This document shows, piece after piece, positions 32,767 to 42,187 of a stretch of DNA of 64,000 nucleotides. Numbering within the stretch: position 1 is the stretch's first letter; each line of letters begins with the position of its first letter. Under the pieces are notes generated by a model. It had not been told where the DNA came from, did not search any database, and worked only from the letters and a program-made list of their open reading frames with translations. The stretch is taken from the NCBI GenBank assembly GCA_014138725.1, contig JACJID010000006.1:124001-188000 (forward strand). The letters run 5' to 3'. The position numbers were made by a program, and so were the translations under genes. This DNA is from Kutzneria viridogrisea. Lineage in GTDB: Bacteria; Actinomycetota; Actinomycetes; Mycobacteriales; Pseudonocardiaceae.

Positions 32767-33378
32767 TCAGGCAACGACCTGGACCGGGTCCCCCTGGTCG
32801 AGGTTGGCGAAGAACTTGGCCGAGGCGGCCATGGTCAGGTGCACGCACCCGGCCGAGGGCACGCTCAGGCTGCCCTCGTGGAAGGCCACGCCGCCGGAGG
32901 TGAAGTAGACGGAGTTCTCCATCGGCGCGTTGTTGAATTCCTTGCTCTTGTCGTGCTGCACCTTCCACAGCACCTGGAACATGCCCACCGGGGTCGGCGC
33001 GCTCGCCTTGCCGGGCATCATCGGCACCGGCCCGTAGAGCACCTGGCCGTTGTAGATCAGCCACGCCTTGCCCTGCGACTTGCTCACGCAGGCGGCCACG
33101 GTCGCCTTGCACGGCGTGCCCGGCGCGTTGCCGACCGGCCTGGGCTTGGTGGTGGTCGTCGTGGGCGGCGGCGGTGGGGGTGTGGTCGTGGTGACCTTGG
33201 TGGTCGTCGTGGTCGTGGTCGGCGCGACCGTTGTGGTCGTGGTCGTCGGGGCAGTGCTGCTCGCCGTGGTGGTCGCGCTCGCGGGCGAGGCGTTGGACGC
33301 CAGGCTGACCTGGCTGGAACACGCGGTCAGCGTGGCGAGCGCGGCCACCGCCGCTAACACGATCTTGTTCACCCGCAC
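32767..33378 (-). CDS. L,D-transpeptidase lipoprotein (YkuD domain)
   Basis: A 203-residue protein. The signal peptide ends in the lipobox LTACSS, so it is membrane-anchored outside the cell. A Thr/Pro linker of about 45 residues (TTTTTT runs, PPPPPP) spans the wall, and a YkuD domain follows with HEGSLSVPSAGCVHL, the His-Ser-Gly-Cys active site. It would make 3-3 peptidoglycan cross-links or attach proteins. Start GTG 33378 is preferred, 8 nt after GAGGGG; GTG 33387 overlaps that site. Confidence 0.9.
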   Translation of the reverse strand: MRVNKIVLAAVAALATLTACSSQVSLASNASPASATTTASSTAPTTTTTTVAPTTTTTTTKVTTTTPPPPPPTTTTTKPRPVGNAPGTPCKATVAACVSKSQGKAWLIYNGQVLYGPVPMMPGKASAPTPVGMFQVLWKVQHDKSKEFNNAPMENSVYFTSGGVAFHEGSLSVPSAGCVHLTMAASAKFFANLDQGDPVQVVA

Positions 33379-33490
33379 CGGGAACACCCCTCAGGACTCA
33401 CGACCTCTAACACCACCTACGACGTGGCAGGGTGGCACCGGGTTGTGTGGCGGGTTCCCGGTTCGGGTAACGGTTTGGCCTCCTCCGCGA

Positions 33491-34552
33491 TCAGGGCAGC
33501 GGGGGCAGCGCGCCCTCGGCCTCCAACCGGTCGAAGTCCACAGAGGAGTACTTGCGCAGCTTGGTCAGCCGGTGGAAGCCGTCGATCACCCGGACGGTGC
33601 CCGACTTGGAGCGCATGACGATCGACTGCGTGGTGCAGCCGCCCGCGGTGTAGTGCACCCCGCGCACCAGGCCGCCGTCGGTGACCCCGGTGGCGCAGAA
33701 GAACACGTTGTCCCCGCGCACCAGGTCGTCGGTGGTCAGCACCCGGTCCAGGTCGTGACCGGCGTCGAGCGCCTTGGCCCGCTCGGCGTCGTCCTGCGGC
33801 CAGAGCCTGCCCTGGATCGCGCCGCCCATGCACTTCATGGCGCAGGCGGTGATGATGCCCTCGGGTGTGCCGCCGATGCCCAGCAGCAGGTCCACACCGG
33901 TGTCCGGGCGGGCCGCGGCGATCGCGCCCGCCACGTCCCCGTCGGCGATGAACTGGATCCGGGCGCCCGCCTCGCGGACCTCCTTGACCAGCTGCTCGTG
34001 CCGGGGCCGGTCCAGGATGCACACGGTGACGTCGCTGACGTCGAGCTGCTTGGCCTTGGCCACCCGGCGGATGTTCTCCGAGATCGGCGCGGTCAGGTCG
34101 ATGACCTCGGCCGCCTCCGGCCCGGTGGCGATCTTCTCCATGTAGAACACGGCGGACGGGTCGTACATGGAGCCGCGCTCGGCGACCGCGAGCACGGCGA
34201 CCGCGTTGGGCATGCCCTTGCTCATCAGGGTGGTGCCGTCCACGGGGTCCACGGCCACGTCGCACTCCGGGCCGTCCCCGTTGCCGACCTGCTCGCCGTT
34301 GTAGAGCATGGGCGCCTCGTCCTTCTCGCCCTCGCCGATCACGACGGTCCCGCGCATGGACACGGTGCCGATCAGTTTGCGCATGGCGTCCACGGCGGCA
34401 CCGTCGCCACCGTTCTTGTCGCCGCGGCCGACCCAGCGCCCGGCCGCCATCGCGGCGGCCTCGGTCACCCTGACCAGTTCCATCGCGAGGTTGCGGTCAG
34501 GCGCTTCGGGGGTGCGCCGCGAGCTGCTGGTGGACGGTCCAGAGGTGGTCAT
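33491..34552 (-). CDS. glpX: Class II fructose-1,6-bisphosphatase
   Basis: A 353-residue enzyme of gluconeogenesis. [29 protein letters not shown] and the metal-site motif [13 protein letters not shown] are class II signatures. The Ser-rich N-terminal 20 residues are not conserved in the family. ATG 34552 follows GGGAGG. The gene matches Rv1099c and is divergent from the DUF4245 gene as in mycobacteria. Confidence 0.96.
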   Translation of the reverse strand: MTTSGPSTSSSRRTPEAPDRNLAMELVRVTEAAAMAAGRWVGRGDKNGGDGAAVDAMRKLIGTVSMRGTVVIGEGEKDEAPMLYNGEQVGNGDGPECDVAVDPVDGTTLMSKGMPNAVAVLAVAERGSMYDPSAVFYMEKIATGPEAAEVIDLTAPISENIRRVAKAKQLDVSDVTVCILDRPRHEQLVKEVREAGARIQFIADGDVAGAIAAARPDTGVDLLLGIGGTPEGIITACAMKCMGGAIQGRLWPQDDAERAKALDAGHDLDRVLTTDDLVRGDNVFFCATGVTDGGLVRGVHYTAGGCTTQSIVMRSKSGTVRVIDGFHRLTKLRKYSSVDFDRLEAEGALPPLP

Positions 34553-34733
34553 TCGGCCTCCCTGGTCGACGCGGCCGGTCGCCGTTGACCGGACCTGCGG
34601 TGCACGTGGGGATTACCCCGGAATCCTCCCAGAACCCGCCGTTGTTCACCGACCGTGATCGATTCCGCGTGACACAACTAACGGTCCGTGACGCGGTGCT
34701 GCCGCCCGCGGACTGGCTTGAGACGATGGGGGC

Positions 34734-35339
34734 GTGCCTGAGACCCCGGCCCCGCAGCGCCCCACCGGACGTGGCGCGCAGGGCGCCCGCGACATGCTGC
34801 TGTCCCTCGCCGCGCTGCTCGTGGTGATCTTCGCGATCCTGGGCCTCGGGCGCGGCTGCTCGTTCAGCCCCGGCGGGCCCACCGTGGACTCCGGGGCGGC
34901 GCCGACCGTGGACGAGGCCGCGCAGCTCAAGGGTGCCGCCGCGGGCGTGGACTTCCCGGTGCGCGAGCCCGCGCTGCCCACGGGCTGGCGGGCCAACTCG
35001 GCGGCCACCGTGCCGGTCGGGCTGGGCGACAGGTCCCGGCCCGCGATCCAGATCGGCTGGCTCACCGCGGGCGGGGCCTACCTGCGGCTGTCCCAGTCGC
35101 AGGCGGACGCCGCCGACCTGGCCAAGTCGGAGACCGAGGGCACGACCACGCCGAGCGCCACCGGCACCGTCGAGGTCAAGGGCGTGCGGTGGACCGTCTA
35201 CCCGGCCCGGCGCCAGGAGAGGTCCTGGCTGACCGAGCGGGACGGGGTGCGGTTGCTGATCTCGGGCAGCGCGCAGGAGGCGGAGTTCCGCGTGCTCGCG
35301 GAGGCGACCCAGACCGCCCCGCTGGTGGCACGCGGGTAG
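34734..35339 (+). CDS. DUF4245 membrane-anchored protein (Rv1100-like)
   Basis: A 201-residue protein with one N-terminal transmembrane helix (LLSLAALLVVIFAILGLG, about 22-40) and an extracytoplasmic domain of alternating strands. DUF4245 is actinobacterial and of unknown function. The GTG at 34734 is 6 nt after GACGAT (34722-34727), so possibly leaderless. It ends 1 nt before the stop of xseB on the other strand, with no terminator between. Confidence 0.85.
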   Translation: MPETPAPQRPTGRGAQGARDMLLSLAALLVVIFAILGLGRGCSFSPGGPTVDSGAAPTVDEAAQLKGAAAGVDFPVREPALPTGWRANSAATVPVGLGDRSRPAIQIGWLTAGGAYLRLSQSQADAADLAKSETEGTTTPSATGTVEVKGVRWTVYPARRQERSWLTERDGVRLLISGSAQEAEFRVLAEATQTAPLVARG

Positions 35340-35340
35340 C

Positions 35341-35571
35341 TCAGGAGCCGGGCTCGGCCACGTCCTCCTCGACCACGGCCAGCGCGGCGTCCACCCGCTG
35401 CCGGGCGCCGGCCAGGTGCTGCTCGCAGGCCTTGGCCAGCGCCTCGCCGCGCTCCCACAGGGACAGCGAGTCCTCCAGGGACAGACCGCCTGCCTCCAGC
35501 CTGCGGACCACCTCGGCCAGTTCGTCGCGGGCGGCCTCGTACCCGAGTGACTCGGGTGCTGACTCGGTCAT
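35341..35571 (-). CDS. xseB: Exodeoxyribonuclease VII small subunit
   Basis: A 76-residue helical protein ([32 protein letters not shown] is the family core, shown here in part as [18 protein letters not shown]). It binds XseA to form ExoVII, which degrades single-stranded DNA. Its ATG overlaps the stop of the hypothetical gene that separates it from xseA. Confidence 0.94.
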   Translation of the reverse strand: MTESAPESLGYEAARDELAEVVRRLEAGGLSLEDSLSLWERGEALAKACEQHLAGARQRVDAALAVVEEDVAEPGS

Positions 35572-36002
35572 GTGGCTGTGGTCCCCATCCGGCTCTGCAC
35601 GCCGACCACCACGGTGGCCAGCGCCTGGTCGTACCCGACGAACGCCTCGGCGAACTCCTCGCCGTCGAGTTCGCGCACCGCCTCGTCGATGCGGCCCTCG
35701 GCGGCGGCGACGCGCCTGCGGTGCACCGATCCGTCCCCGTGCCACCACTGCGTCCCCGCATACACCGAGGTCGCCTCGGTCAGTTCGCGAAGACGCGAGG
35801 GTAACGCGTGCCGTCCGGGGTAGTCGCACCCGGCGAGCAGCGAGATCCAGCACTCGGCCGCGGCCGAGTCGGCGGCCTCCGCGCGGTGCTGCACGACCTC
35901 GGCGGCCCGGGTGCGCAACGAGGGGCCGAGCGTGGCCGCGGCCGAGCGCGCGGCCGAGACCGTGAGCGGGAGGAACGTGGGTTCCCGTGCCGGGCTGGTC
36001 AC
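35568..36002 (-). CDS. Hypothetical protein inserted between xseA and xseB
   Basis: A 144-residue protein. GTG 36002 has GGAGG upstream and starts 3 nt after the xseA stop; its own stop overlaps the xseB start (ATGA). It is predicted soluble and mostly helical, with three cysteine/tryptophan-bearing segments ([34 protein letters not shown]) and an acidic helix ([20 protein letters not shown]). No family is recognised. In M. tuberculosis xseA and xseB are adjacent, so this is a lineage-specific insertion. Confidence 0.7.
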   Translation of the reverse strand: MTSPAREPTFLPLTVSAARSAAATLGPSLRTRAAEVVQHRAEAADSAAAECWISLLAGCDYPGRHALPSRLRELTEATSVYAGTQWWHGDGSVHRRRVAAAEGRIDEAVRELDGEEFAEAFVGYDQALATVVVGVQSRMGTTAT

Positions 36003-36004
36003 CC

Positions 36005-37255
36005 CTACCTCCGCTCGCCCTGGGTGTCGTCGTCGGACACGACGGCACGTACCGCCCCGTCAACGAGCCGTACCCGCAATCGCGTTCCCGGTGGCGCGTC
36101 GGCGACCGAACGCAGCACCGAGGTGCCGCCGTCCTGGGCGACACCCTGCACCACGGCGTAGCCCCGGGCCAGGGTCGCGGCCGGGCCCAAGGTGGTCAAC
36201 CTGGCTCGGATGCCCGAAAGGGCAGCCTCCTCCGTGCCCAGGCTGGCGCGCACCGCACGGCGCCCGCGTTCCCGCAGCGCCTCGACGTCCTCGGCACGCC
36301 TGCGCAGCGGGCTGTGCGGGTCGGCCAGCGCCGGCCTGCTGCGCAGCGCGTCGAGCAGGCGGCACTCGCGGTCCACCCAGCCGCGCAGGGCCCGCCGCGC
36401 GCGGTCGCGCAGCTGGCCGATGCGCTGGGTCTCCTCGGCCACGTCGGGCACCACCCGCTTGCCCGCGTCCGTGGGCGTGGAGCAGCGCAGGTCGGCGACG
36501 TGGTCGAGCAGCGGTGTGTCCGGTTCGTGCCCGATCGCGCTGATCACCGGCGTGCGGCACGCGGCCACGGCACGGCACAGCGCCTCGTCGGAGAACGGCA
36601 GCAGGTCCTCCACGCTGCCGCCGCCGCGGGCCACGATGATCACGTCCACCTCGGGGTCGGCGTCCAGCGTGCCCAGGGCGGTGATCACCTGCGGGACGGC
36701 GGACACCCCCTGCACCGCCACGTTGACCACCCGGAACCGGGCGGCGGGCCAGCGTCCGCGGGCATTGGTGAGCACGTCGCGCTCAGCGGCCGAGGCCCGG
36801 CCGGTGACCAGCCCGATCGTGCCGGGCAGGAACGGCAGCGGTCGCTTGCGCCTGGGGTCGAACAGGCCCTCGGCGGCCAGCAGCTTGCGCAGCCGCTCGA
36901 TGCGGGCGAGCAGCTCGCCGATGCCCATCGCGCGGATCTCGTCCACGCGCAGACTCAGCGTGCCGCGGCCCGCGTAGAAGCTGGGCTTGCCGTGCACGAC
37001 GACCCGGCTGCCCTCGGTCAGTGGCGGCTCCATTGAGCGCACCAGGTTCGTGGCACAGGTCAGGTTGATCGACACGTCGGCGGTCGGGTCGCGCAGCACG
37101 ATGAAGGCCGTCGAGGTGCCCGGCCGCGCGGAGATCTGGGTGATCTGACCCTCCACCCACACCGCGCCGAGCCTGCTGATCCAGTCGGCGATCTTGCGGG
37201 TGACCGTGCGCACCGGCCACGGCTGCTCGGCGGTGGTGGGGCCGGGCGTCGTCAC
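36005..37255 (-). CDS. xseA: Exodeoxyribonuclease VII large subunit
   Basis: A 416-residue protein. The N-terminal OB fold ([15 protein letters not shown]) binds DNA and the catalytic domain contains [34 protein letters not shown] and [19 protein letters not shown]. The C-terminal coiled coils bind XseB. The GTG at 37255 has GAGGAG about 10 nt upstream. It lies downstream of the lipid-droplet-type gene and upstream of the hypothetical gene and xseB in one transcript. Confidence 0.95.
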   Translation of the reverse strand: MTTPGPTTAEQPWPVRTVTRKIADWISRLGAVWVEGQITQISARPGTSTAFIVLRDPTADVSINLTCATNLVRSMEPPLTEGSRVVVHGKPSFYAGRGTLSLRVDEIRAMGIGELLARIERLRKLLAAEGLFDPRRKRPLPFLPGTIGLVTGRASAAERDVLTNARGRWPAARFRVVNVAVQGVSAVPQVITALGTLDADPEVDVIIVARGGGSVEDLLPFSDEALCRAVAACRTPVISAIGHEPDTPLLDHVADLRCSTPTDAGKRVVPDVAEETQRIGQLRDRARRALRGWVDRECRLLDALRSRPALADPHSPLRRRAEDVEALRERGRRAVRASLGTEEAALSGIRARLTTLGPAATLARGYAVVQGVAQDGGTSVLRSVADAPPGTRLRVRLVDGAVRAVVSDDDTQGERR

Positions 37256-37281
37256 GGGCTGTCGTTCTCCTCGCTCGCTGC

Positions 37282-37830
37282 TCACTCCTGGGCACGCACC
37301 GTCGAGATGCGTCTGGTCAACATGCCGACGAAGGCGGGCCGCGCGGAGTGCGCGCGCTCGTAGTCCAGCAACTGTTGGAGGTCGTCCACGGTGAAGCGGC
37401 GCAGCCGCGCGCGCAGCTGCGGCACGGTGAGCCCGTCGTACTCGGGCAGCACGGCCGGGCCGTCGCCCGCACCGGTGTACTCGGGCTCGCCGAACTCCTC
37501 GGTGCCCTCCGACTGCTCGGCGAAGGCCTGCTCCTCCTGCGCCCACAGGTCGGTGACCTCGGCGTCGGCGGAGGTGTCCTCCGGTTCGTCCTCGTCGAAG
37601 GTGGCCCACTCCGGGGTCTCCTCCGCGGGACGCAGCGAGGCCAGCGCGTCATCGCCCTTGATGGCCAGTTCGGTCACCCGCTGCTGGACCCGCATGGACA
37701 GCTGAAGTGCCTGGCTGACCACCGTCACAGGCAGGCCCGTCAACTGCTCGGGCAGCTTGCGGGCCTGTTCGACAGCGAGGACCGCCAGGCCCGCCGCGAC
37801 GCGGACCGGCAACGGCAGTGACGACTTCAT
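37282..37830 (-). CDS. Lipid-droplet-associated-type protein (Rv1109c-like)
   Basis: A 182-residue protein. The N-terminal 80 residues are amphipathic ([39 protein letters not shown]). A long acidic middle ([17 protein letters not shown]) and a C-terminal helical motif ([20 protein letters not shown]) follow. The synteny and layout match Rv1109c, and relatives carry the name lipid droplet-associated protein. ATG 37830 is preferred over GTG 37836. It heads the xseAB operon. Confidence 0.8.
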   Translation of the reverse strand: MKSSLPLPVRVAAGLAVLAVEQARKLPEQLTGLPVTVVSQALQLSMRVQQRVTELAIKGDDALASLRPAEETPEWATFDEDEPEDTSADAEVTDLWAQEEQAFAEQSEGTEEFGEPEYTGAGDGPAVLPEYDGLTVPQLRARLRRFTVDDLQQLLDYERAHSARPAFVGMLTRRISTVRAQE

Positions 37831-37946
37831 GGCCACTAGCCTGCCTGAGTCGGGGCCTCCTGCCCAGCGGTGTAGTCCACCGGGTGACGCGGAGGCGGCG
37901 TGACGCAGGCAACCCGCCGTCCCGGTGAGAGCCCCGGCGACCCCAG

Positions 37947-37952
37947 TACCCT
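37947..37952 (+). promoter_or_regulatory. -10 element TACCCT of ispH
   Basis: TACCCT ends 6 nt before ATG 37959, consistent with leaderless initiation. Confidence 0.45.
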
Positions 37953-37958
37953 TGGGTC

Positions 37959-38957
37959 ATGACCCCGTCAAGCCCCGGTACCGACCAACACCGTGACCAG
38001 GACGGCGCACTGCCGCCCAAGCGTGTGCTGCTGGCCAAGCCGCGCGGCTACTGCGCGGGCGTGGACCGCGCGGTGGAGACGGTGGAACGCGCGCTGGAGA
38101 CCTACGGCGCCCCGGTGTACGTGCGCAAGGAGATCGTGCACAACCGGCACGTCGTGGAAACCCTGCAGGAGCGCGGCGCGATCTTCGTGGACGAGACCGA
38201 CGAGGTGCCCGAGGGCGCGCTCGTGGTGTTCTCGGCGCACGGGGTCTCGCCCGCCGTGCACGAGCAGGCCGCCGAGCGCAAGCTGCGCACGATCGACGCG
38301 ACCTGCCCGCTGGTCACCAAGGTACACAAGGAGGCGCAGCGGTTCGCCCGTGACGACTACGACATCCTGCTGATCGGCCACGAGGGCCACGAGGAGGTCG
38401 AGGGCACCGCCGGTGAGGCGCCCGAGCACATCCAGCTCGTGGACACCGCCGAGGACGTGGACAAGGTCGTGGTGCGCGACCCGAGCAAGGTGATCTGGCT
38501 GTCGCAGACCACCTTGAGCGTGGACGAGACCCTGGAGCGGGTGGACCAGCTCAAGCAGCGCTTCCCGCTGCTGCAGGCCCCGCCCAGCGACGACATCTGC
38601 TACGCCACGCAGAACCGCCAGGTCGCGGTGAAGACCATGGCCCCGGAGTGCGACCTGGTGCTGGTCGTCGGCTCGACCAACTCCTCCAACTCCAAGCGGC
38701 TGGTCGAGGTCGCGTTGCAGGCGGGCGCCCGCGCCTCGTACCTGATCGACTACGCCCGCGAGATCGACGAGACCTGGCTGGACGGTGTGCGCACCGTCGG
38801 CGTGACCAGCGGGGCCTCGGTGCCCGACGTGCTGGTCATGCAGGTGCTGGACTACCTGGCCGAGCGCGGCTGGGGCCAGGTCGAGGAGATCACCACCGCC
38901 AACGAGAAGATCGCCTTCTCGCTGCCCAAGGAACTGCGCAGGGACCTGGTTCGCTGA
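37959..38957 (+). CDS. ispH: 4-hydroxy-3-methylbut-2-enyl diphosphate reductase
   Basis: A 332-residue [4Fe-4S] enzyme, last step of the MEP isoprenoid pathway. The three cluster cysteines lie in [24 protein letters not shown] and [11 protein letters not shown], and the TxxN/E site is in [12 protein letters not shown]. It corresponds to Rv1110 (lytB2). Its product feeds prenyl chain synthesis, including the Z-FPP synthase encoded at 17803-18588. Confidence 0.97.
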   Translation: MTPSSPGTDQHRDQDGALPPKRVLLAKPRGYCAGVDRAVETVERALETYGAPVYVRKEIVHNRHVVETLQERGAIFVDETDEVPEGALVVFSAHGVSPAVHEQAAERKLRTIDATCPLVTKVHKEAQRFARDDYDILLIGHEGHEEVEGTAGEAPEHIQLVDTAEDVDKVVVRDPSKVIWLSQTTLSVDETLERVDQLKQRFPLLQAPPSDDICYATQNRQVAVKTMAPECDLVLVVGSTNSSNSKRLVEVALQAGARASYLIDYAREIDETWLDGVRTVGVTSGASVPDVLVMQVLDYLAERGWGQVEEITTANEKIAFSLPKELRRDLVR

Positions 38958-38969
38958 CCCAGGCCACCG

Positions 38970-39014
38970 ACGAGTGAGGGGCCGCGTCCGATGTGGACGC
39001 GGCCCCTCACTCGT
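38970..39014. terminator. Perfect 20-bp-stem terminator between ispH and DUF6542 genes
   Basis: Arms 38970-38989 and 38995-39014 pair without mismatch around a 5-nt GATGT loop. The genes on either side converge. Confidence 0.85.
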
Positions 39015-39018
39015 CTTG

Positions 39019-39879
39019 TCAGTACTCGTCGTCCTCGGGACGGCGCGGTCGCCTTGGCGGCGGCTGCGGTGGGCGGCCACCAGCCGCGGGCCTGCCGCGA
39101 CCGGGTGCGGGCCGCCCCTGTCCACCCGCGCCGCGCACGGGGCCACCGGCACCGGGCGCCGGGCGTCCACCGGGCGGCACACCCCGGCCACCGGCCCCAC
39201 CACGGGGCGGCGGCGGGCGGTCGCCGCGGTCCGGGCGGTCCGCGCGCTCGGGACGCTCCGCGCGGTCACGGGCCGGTCCCGGCGGGCGCTCCCGCTCACG
39301 GGCGGGCGGCTGCGCGTTCGGCCGGGGACGGGCCGCGGGCTGCCGGGTCGAGGTGCCCTTCGCGGCGGGCTCGGGCCTTCGGGGGCGCGGGCGCTCCTCG
39401 GCGGAGTCCTCCTCCGAGTCCAGCGCGGGCTTGCGCTGCAGCACCATGCGGATGCCGCCGATCACCAGCGTCAGCACGGTGGCGACCGCCATCACCGGGA
39501 AGTTGCCGATCAGCGGCGGACCGACCGCGATCGCCTTGCCCATCAGGCCGCCCGAGGAGCCACCGGTGAACAGGGCCAGGGTGGGCGCGGCCACCACCGC
39601 CATGATCAGCGGCGGCTGCACCATCGGCCCGAACAGGCTCCTGCGTTTGACCAGGGTCACAGCCAGCACACAACCCAGCACGTAGGCCACCTTGAAGACC
39701 CAGTTCAGCGAGCCGCTGGTCTTCAGGTCGATGACGGTGCCCGCGAGCGTCAGCACGAACGCCAGCAGCACGGCTCCCCACCAGGGCACGGCCCTGGAAC
39801 CGAGGGCGGGACGCTCGCCCCAGGAGGGGTGCACCGGGTCGTTGTCAAGATCGCTTCGGCGATCGCGCGTGGCGGTCAC
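39019..39879 (-). CDS. DUF6542 membrane protein with long Pro/Arg-rich tail (Rv1111c-like)
   Basis: A 286-residue protein. Four membrane helices lie in the first 150 residues (VPWWGAVLLAFVLTLAGTV, VAYVLGCVLAVTLV, LIMAVVAAPTLALF, FPVMAVATVLTLVIGG). The C-terminal 120 residues are a low-complexity cytoplasmic tail of Arg, Pro and Gly. The preferred start is GTG 39879, 7 nt after a minus-strand TACCGT (leaderless); GTG 39888 is an alternative. The position between ispH and ychF orthologues fits Rv1111c. The function is unknown. Confidence 0.8.
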   Translation of the reverse strand: MTATRDRRSDLDNDPVHPSWGERPALGSRAVPWWGAVLLAFVLTLAGTVIDLKTSGSLNWVFKVAYVLGCVLAVTLVKRRSLFGPMVQPPLIMAVVAAPTLALFTGGSSGGLMGKAIAVGPPLIGNFPVMAVATVLTLVIGGIRMVLQRKPALDSEEDSAEERPRPRRPEPAAKGTSTRQPAARPRPNAQPPARERERPPGPARDRAERPERADRPDRGDRPPPPRGGAGGRGVPPGGRPAPGAGGPVRGAGGQGRPAPGRGRPAAGGRPPQPPPRRPRRPEDDEY

Positions 39880-39886
39880 GAACGAC

Positions 39887-39892
39887 ACGGTA
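39887..39892 (-). promoter_or_regulatory. -10 element TACCGT of the DUF6542 gene
   Basis: TACCGT is 7 nt from GTG 39879. It overlaps the upstream candidate start GTG 39888, arguing against that start. Confidence 0.4.
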
Positions 39893-40026
39893 GCCCGTTT
39901 GTGTGCTGAACCTCGTCAAAGCCGGGTCCAGGACCGCTCCAGTCACTCCTCCGAGCGGCGGTCACTACGCGTATGACCGGGCAAAACCAGTGCGCGAGGT
40001 GCCGTTTGTCCGGTGTTTGTGCACTG

Positions 40027-40998
40027 TTAGCTGCCCTCGCCGACCACCTCCGTCTCCTCGCCCGCCGTGCGCTGCCCGCCCGGGGTCGCGGACAGCTCGT
40101 CGGCCCGGCGCACCCCGGCGATCGGGGTCGGGCTCGCCGCGGCGTCGGTCAGCGGCTGCACCGCCGAGCGGAAGCTCTCCAGCGCGTCGAGCTCGCGTCG
40201 GCGCGCGGACAGGAACCGCTGCAGGTGCGTGCTGGACAGGTTCACCGCGTCCACGGCGGTGCTGGCGGCCCGGTGCGCCCCGGCGGCCTGGGTGCGCACC
40301 TGGTCCACGTCCTCGGCGATGGCCCGCTCGGTCGCCGCGAACAGCGCGGCCGAGGCCAGCACGGCGAAACCCGTTGGCCCGCAGAGGAAAACCCGGCGGT
40401 CCAGTACCCAGCGCAACAGTTCCGGATCGGTGTCCATGGCCGCGACCACAGCGGTGTCGGAGGGCACGAACATGATCGTCCCGTAGATCGCGTCGGCCCA
40501 GCGGGCGTAGCCCTTGCCCGCCAGCTCCGCCGCCCTGGACCGGATGTTGCGCACGTGTACGCGCAGCGCGTCGGCACGTTCCTCGGGGTTGTCGGTCTCC
40601 ACCGCCTCGGCCCAGCAGGCCATGCTCATCTTGGCGTCCACCGGCACCCGGCGGCCGCCGCCGACCATCAGCACCATGTCCGGCCGCACCGTGCCGCCAC
40701 CGGCCAGATCGGTCTGCAGGGTGAAGTGCAGGCCCTCGCGCAGCCCGAGCGCCCGCGCCGTCTCGACCAGCACCTGCTCGCCAAGTTCACCCCTTCCAGT
40801 GATCGAGGCGAAGGCCACCTCGTACCGCCGGAGCGCGGTCTGCTGCTGGTCGTACCGGTCCCGCTCGGCCTGCACGGCGGCGAAGGCCGCGTCGCTGCGC
40901 CGCACGCTTTCCTGGTACATCCGCCACAGCAGCACCAGGCCCAGGCCCAACAACAGGGCGAGGACGATGGCCGCGGTGCTGATCACTTCTCCCGTCAC
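40027..40998 (-). CDS. rmuC: RmuC-family DNA recombination protein
   Basis: A 323-residue protein. An N-terminal membrane helix (ISTAAIVLALLLGLGLVLLW) precedes a coiled coil (AFAAVQAERDRYDQQQTAL) and the RmuC nuclease-like core (GELGEQVLVETARALGLREG, RVPVDAKMSM, then TIMFVPSDTAVVAA). The family limits DNA inversions in E. coli. The start is taken as GTG 40998; GTG 40983 has a GGGAG closer by. It is divergent from sbcDC, placing three DNA-metabolism genes together. Confidence 0.87.
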   Translation of the reverse strand: MTGEVISTAAIVLALLLGLGLVLLWRMYQESVRRSDAAFAAVQAERDRYDQQQTALRRYEVAFASITGRGELGEQVLVETARALGLREGLHFTLQTDLAGGGTVRPDMVLMVGGGRRVPVDAKMSMACWAEAVETDNPEERADALRVHVRNIRSRAAELAGKGYARWADAIYGTIMFVPSDTAVVAAMDTDPELLRWVLDRRVFLCGPTGFAVLASAALFAATERAIAEDVDQVRTQAAGAHRAASTAVDAVNLSSTHLQRFLSARRRELDALESFRSAVQPLTDAAASPTPIAGVRRADELSATPGGQRTAGEETEVVGEGS

Positions 40999-41029
40999 AC
41001 CCCGATGATTACCCACACCCCCGACAAGA

Positions 41030-41052
41030 CTGTCGGACCGACCGCCTAACTT
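41030..41052 (+). promoter_or_regulatory. PafBC-like promoter of sbcDC
   Basis: CTGTCGGAC (41030-41038), 8 nt, then TAACTT (41047-41052), with ATG 7 nt later. It matches the TTGTCRGTG-N8-TAnnnT layout with three mismatches in the upstream block and a perfect -10. Confidence 0.4.
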
Positions 41053-41059
41053 GGGTCGC

Positions 41060-42187
41060 ATGCGGGTGCTGCACACCTCCGACTGGCACGTGGGACGAAC
41101 CTTCCACGGCAGGGACCTGCTGGCCGACCAGGAGTCCGTCCTGGGTGGGCTGGCCGACCTCGTGCGGGCAGAAGGCGTGGACGTGGTGGTCGTCGCGGGC
41201 GACCTGTACGACCGGGCCGTGCCCTCGGCCGAGTCGGTGGAGATCTGCGCCCGCGTGCTGACACGGATCCGCGAGGCGGGCGCGCGGATCGTCATCACCC
41301 CGGGCAACCACGACTCGGCGCAGCGGATCGGCGTGTTCGGGGAGTTCGCCGCCGCGGGCGGCCTGCACCTGCTCACGCGGATCTCCGGGCTGGCCAGCCC
41401 GGTGCTGATCGACGGGGTCGCGTTCTACGGGCTGCCCTACCTGGACCCGGAACCGGCCCGGCACAGCCTGGGCATCACCGCGGGGCGCGGGCACGCCGTG
41501 GTGCTGGCCGAGGCGATGCGCCGGGTGCGCGCGGACATCGAGCAGCGGCCCGGCACGCGCTCGGTGGTGCTGGCGCACGCCTTCGTGGTGGGCGGCCAGA
41601 CCAGTGACTCGGAGCGGTCCATCCGGGTCGGCGGGGTGGAACACGTGCCAGCCTCGGTGTTCGACGGGGTGGACTACGTGGCGCTCGGGCACCTGCACGG
41701 CCCGCAGGTCCTCGCCGAGCACCTGCGCTACTCGGGCAGCCCGATCGCGTACTCGTTCTCCGAGGCACAGCACCGCAAATCGGTGTGGCTGGTGGACCTG
41801 GACGACTCGGGGCTGCGCCAGGTGCGGCGGCACGAGTTGCCGGTGCCGCGCAGGCTGGCCACGATCACCGGGCGGCTGCACGAGGTGCTCGCCGACCCCG
41901 CGCACACCGAGCTGGAGGACTGCTTCCTCTCGGTCACGGTCACCGACGAGGTGCGGCCGCTGGACCTGCAACGCCGTCTGCAGCAACGGTTCCCACACGC
42001 CGTGCACGCCGACTGGCGGCCCGAGGGCGGTCGTGCGCGCGGGGAGATGCGCTACGCCGAGGCCGTGCGCGGTCGCACCGACCAGCAGATCGCGGCGGGC
42101 TTCGTCGCCGACTGCCGGGGCAGCACCCCGACCGGTTCCGAACAGGCCTTGCTGGACAAGGCGTTCCAGGAGGTGGGCCGGGAATGA
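41060..42187 (+). CDS. sbcD: SbcD nuclease subunit
   Basis: A 375-residue Mre11-type phosphoesterase. Metal motifs are visible in order: HTSDWHVGR, AGDLYDRA, TPGNHDSAQR, LAHAFVVGG and LGHLHGPQ. With SbcC it cuts hairpins and processes double-strand break ends. The ATG at 41060 appears leaderless behind TAACTT. Its stop overlaps the sbcC start (ATGA). Confidence 0.96.
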   Translation: MRVLHTSDWHVGRTFHGRDLLADQESVLGGLADLVRAEGVDVVVVAGDLYDRAVPSAESVEICARVLTRIREAGARIVITPGNHDSAQRIGVFGEFAAAGGLHLLTRISGLASPVLIDGVAFYGLPYLDPEPARHSLGITAGRGHAVVLAEAMRRVRADIEQRPGTRSVVLAHAFVVGGQTSDSERSIRVGGVEHVPASVFDGVDYVALGHLHGPQVLAEHLRYSGSPIAYSFSEAQHRKSVWLVDLDDSGLRQVRRHELPVPRRLATITGRLHEVLADPAHTELEDCFLSVTVTDEVRPLDLQRRLQQRFPHAVHADWRPEGGRARGEMRYAEAVRGRTDQQIAAGFVADCRGSTPTGSEQALLDKAFQEVGRE

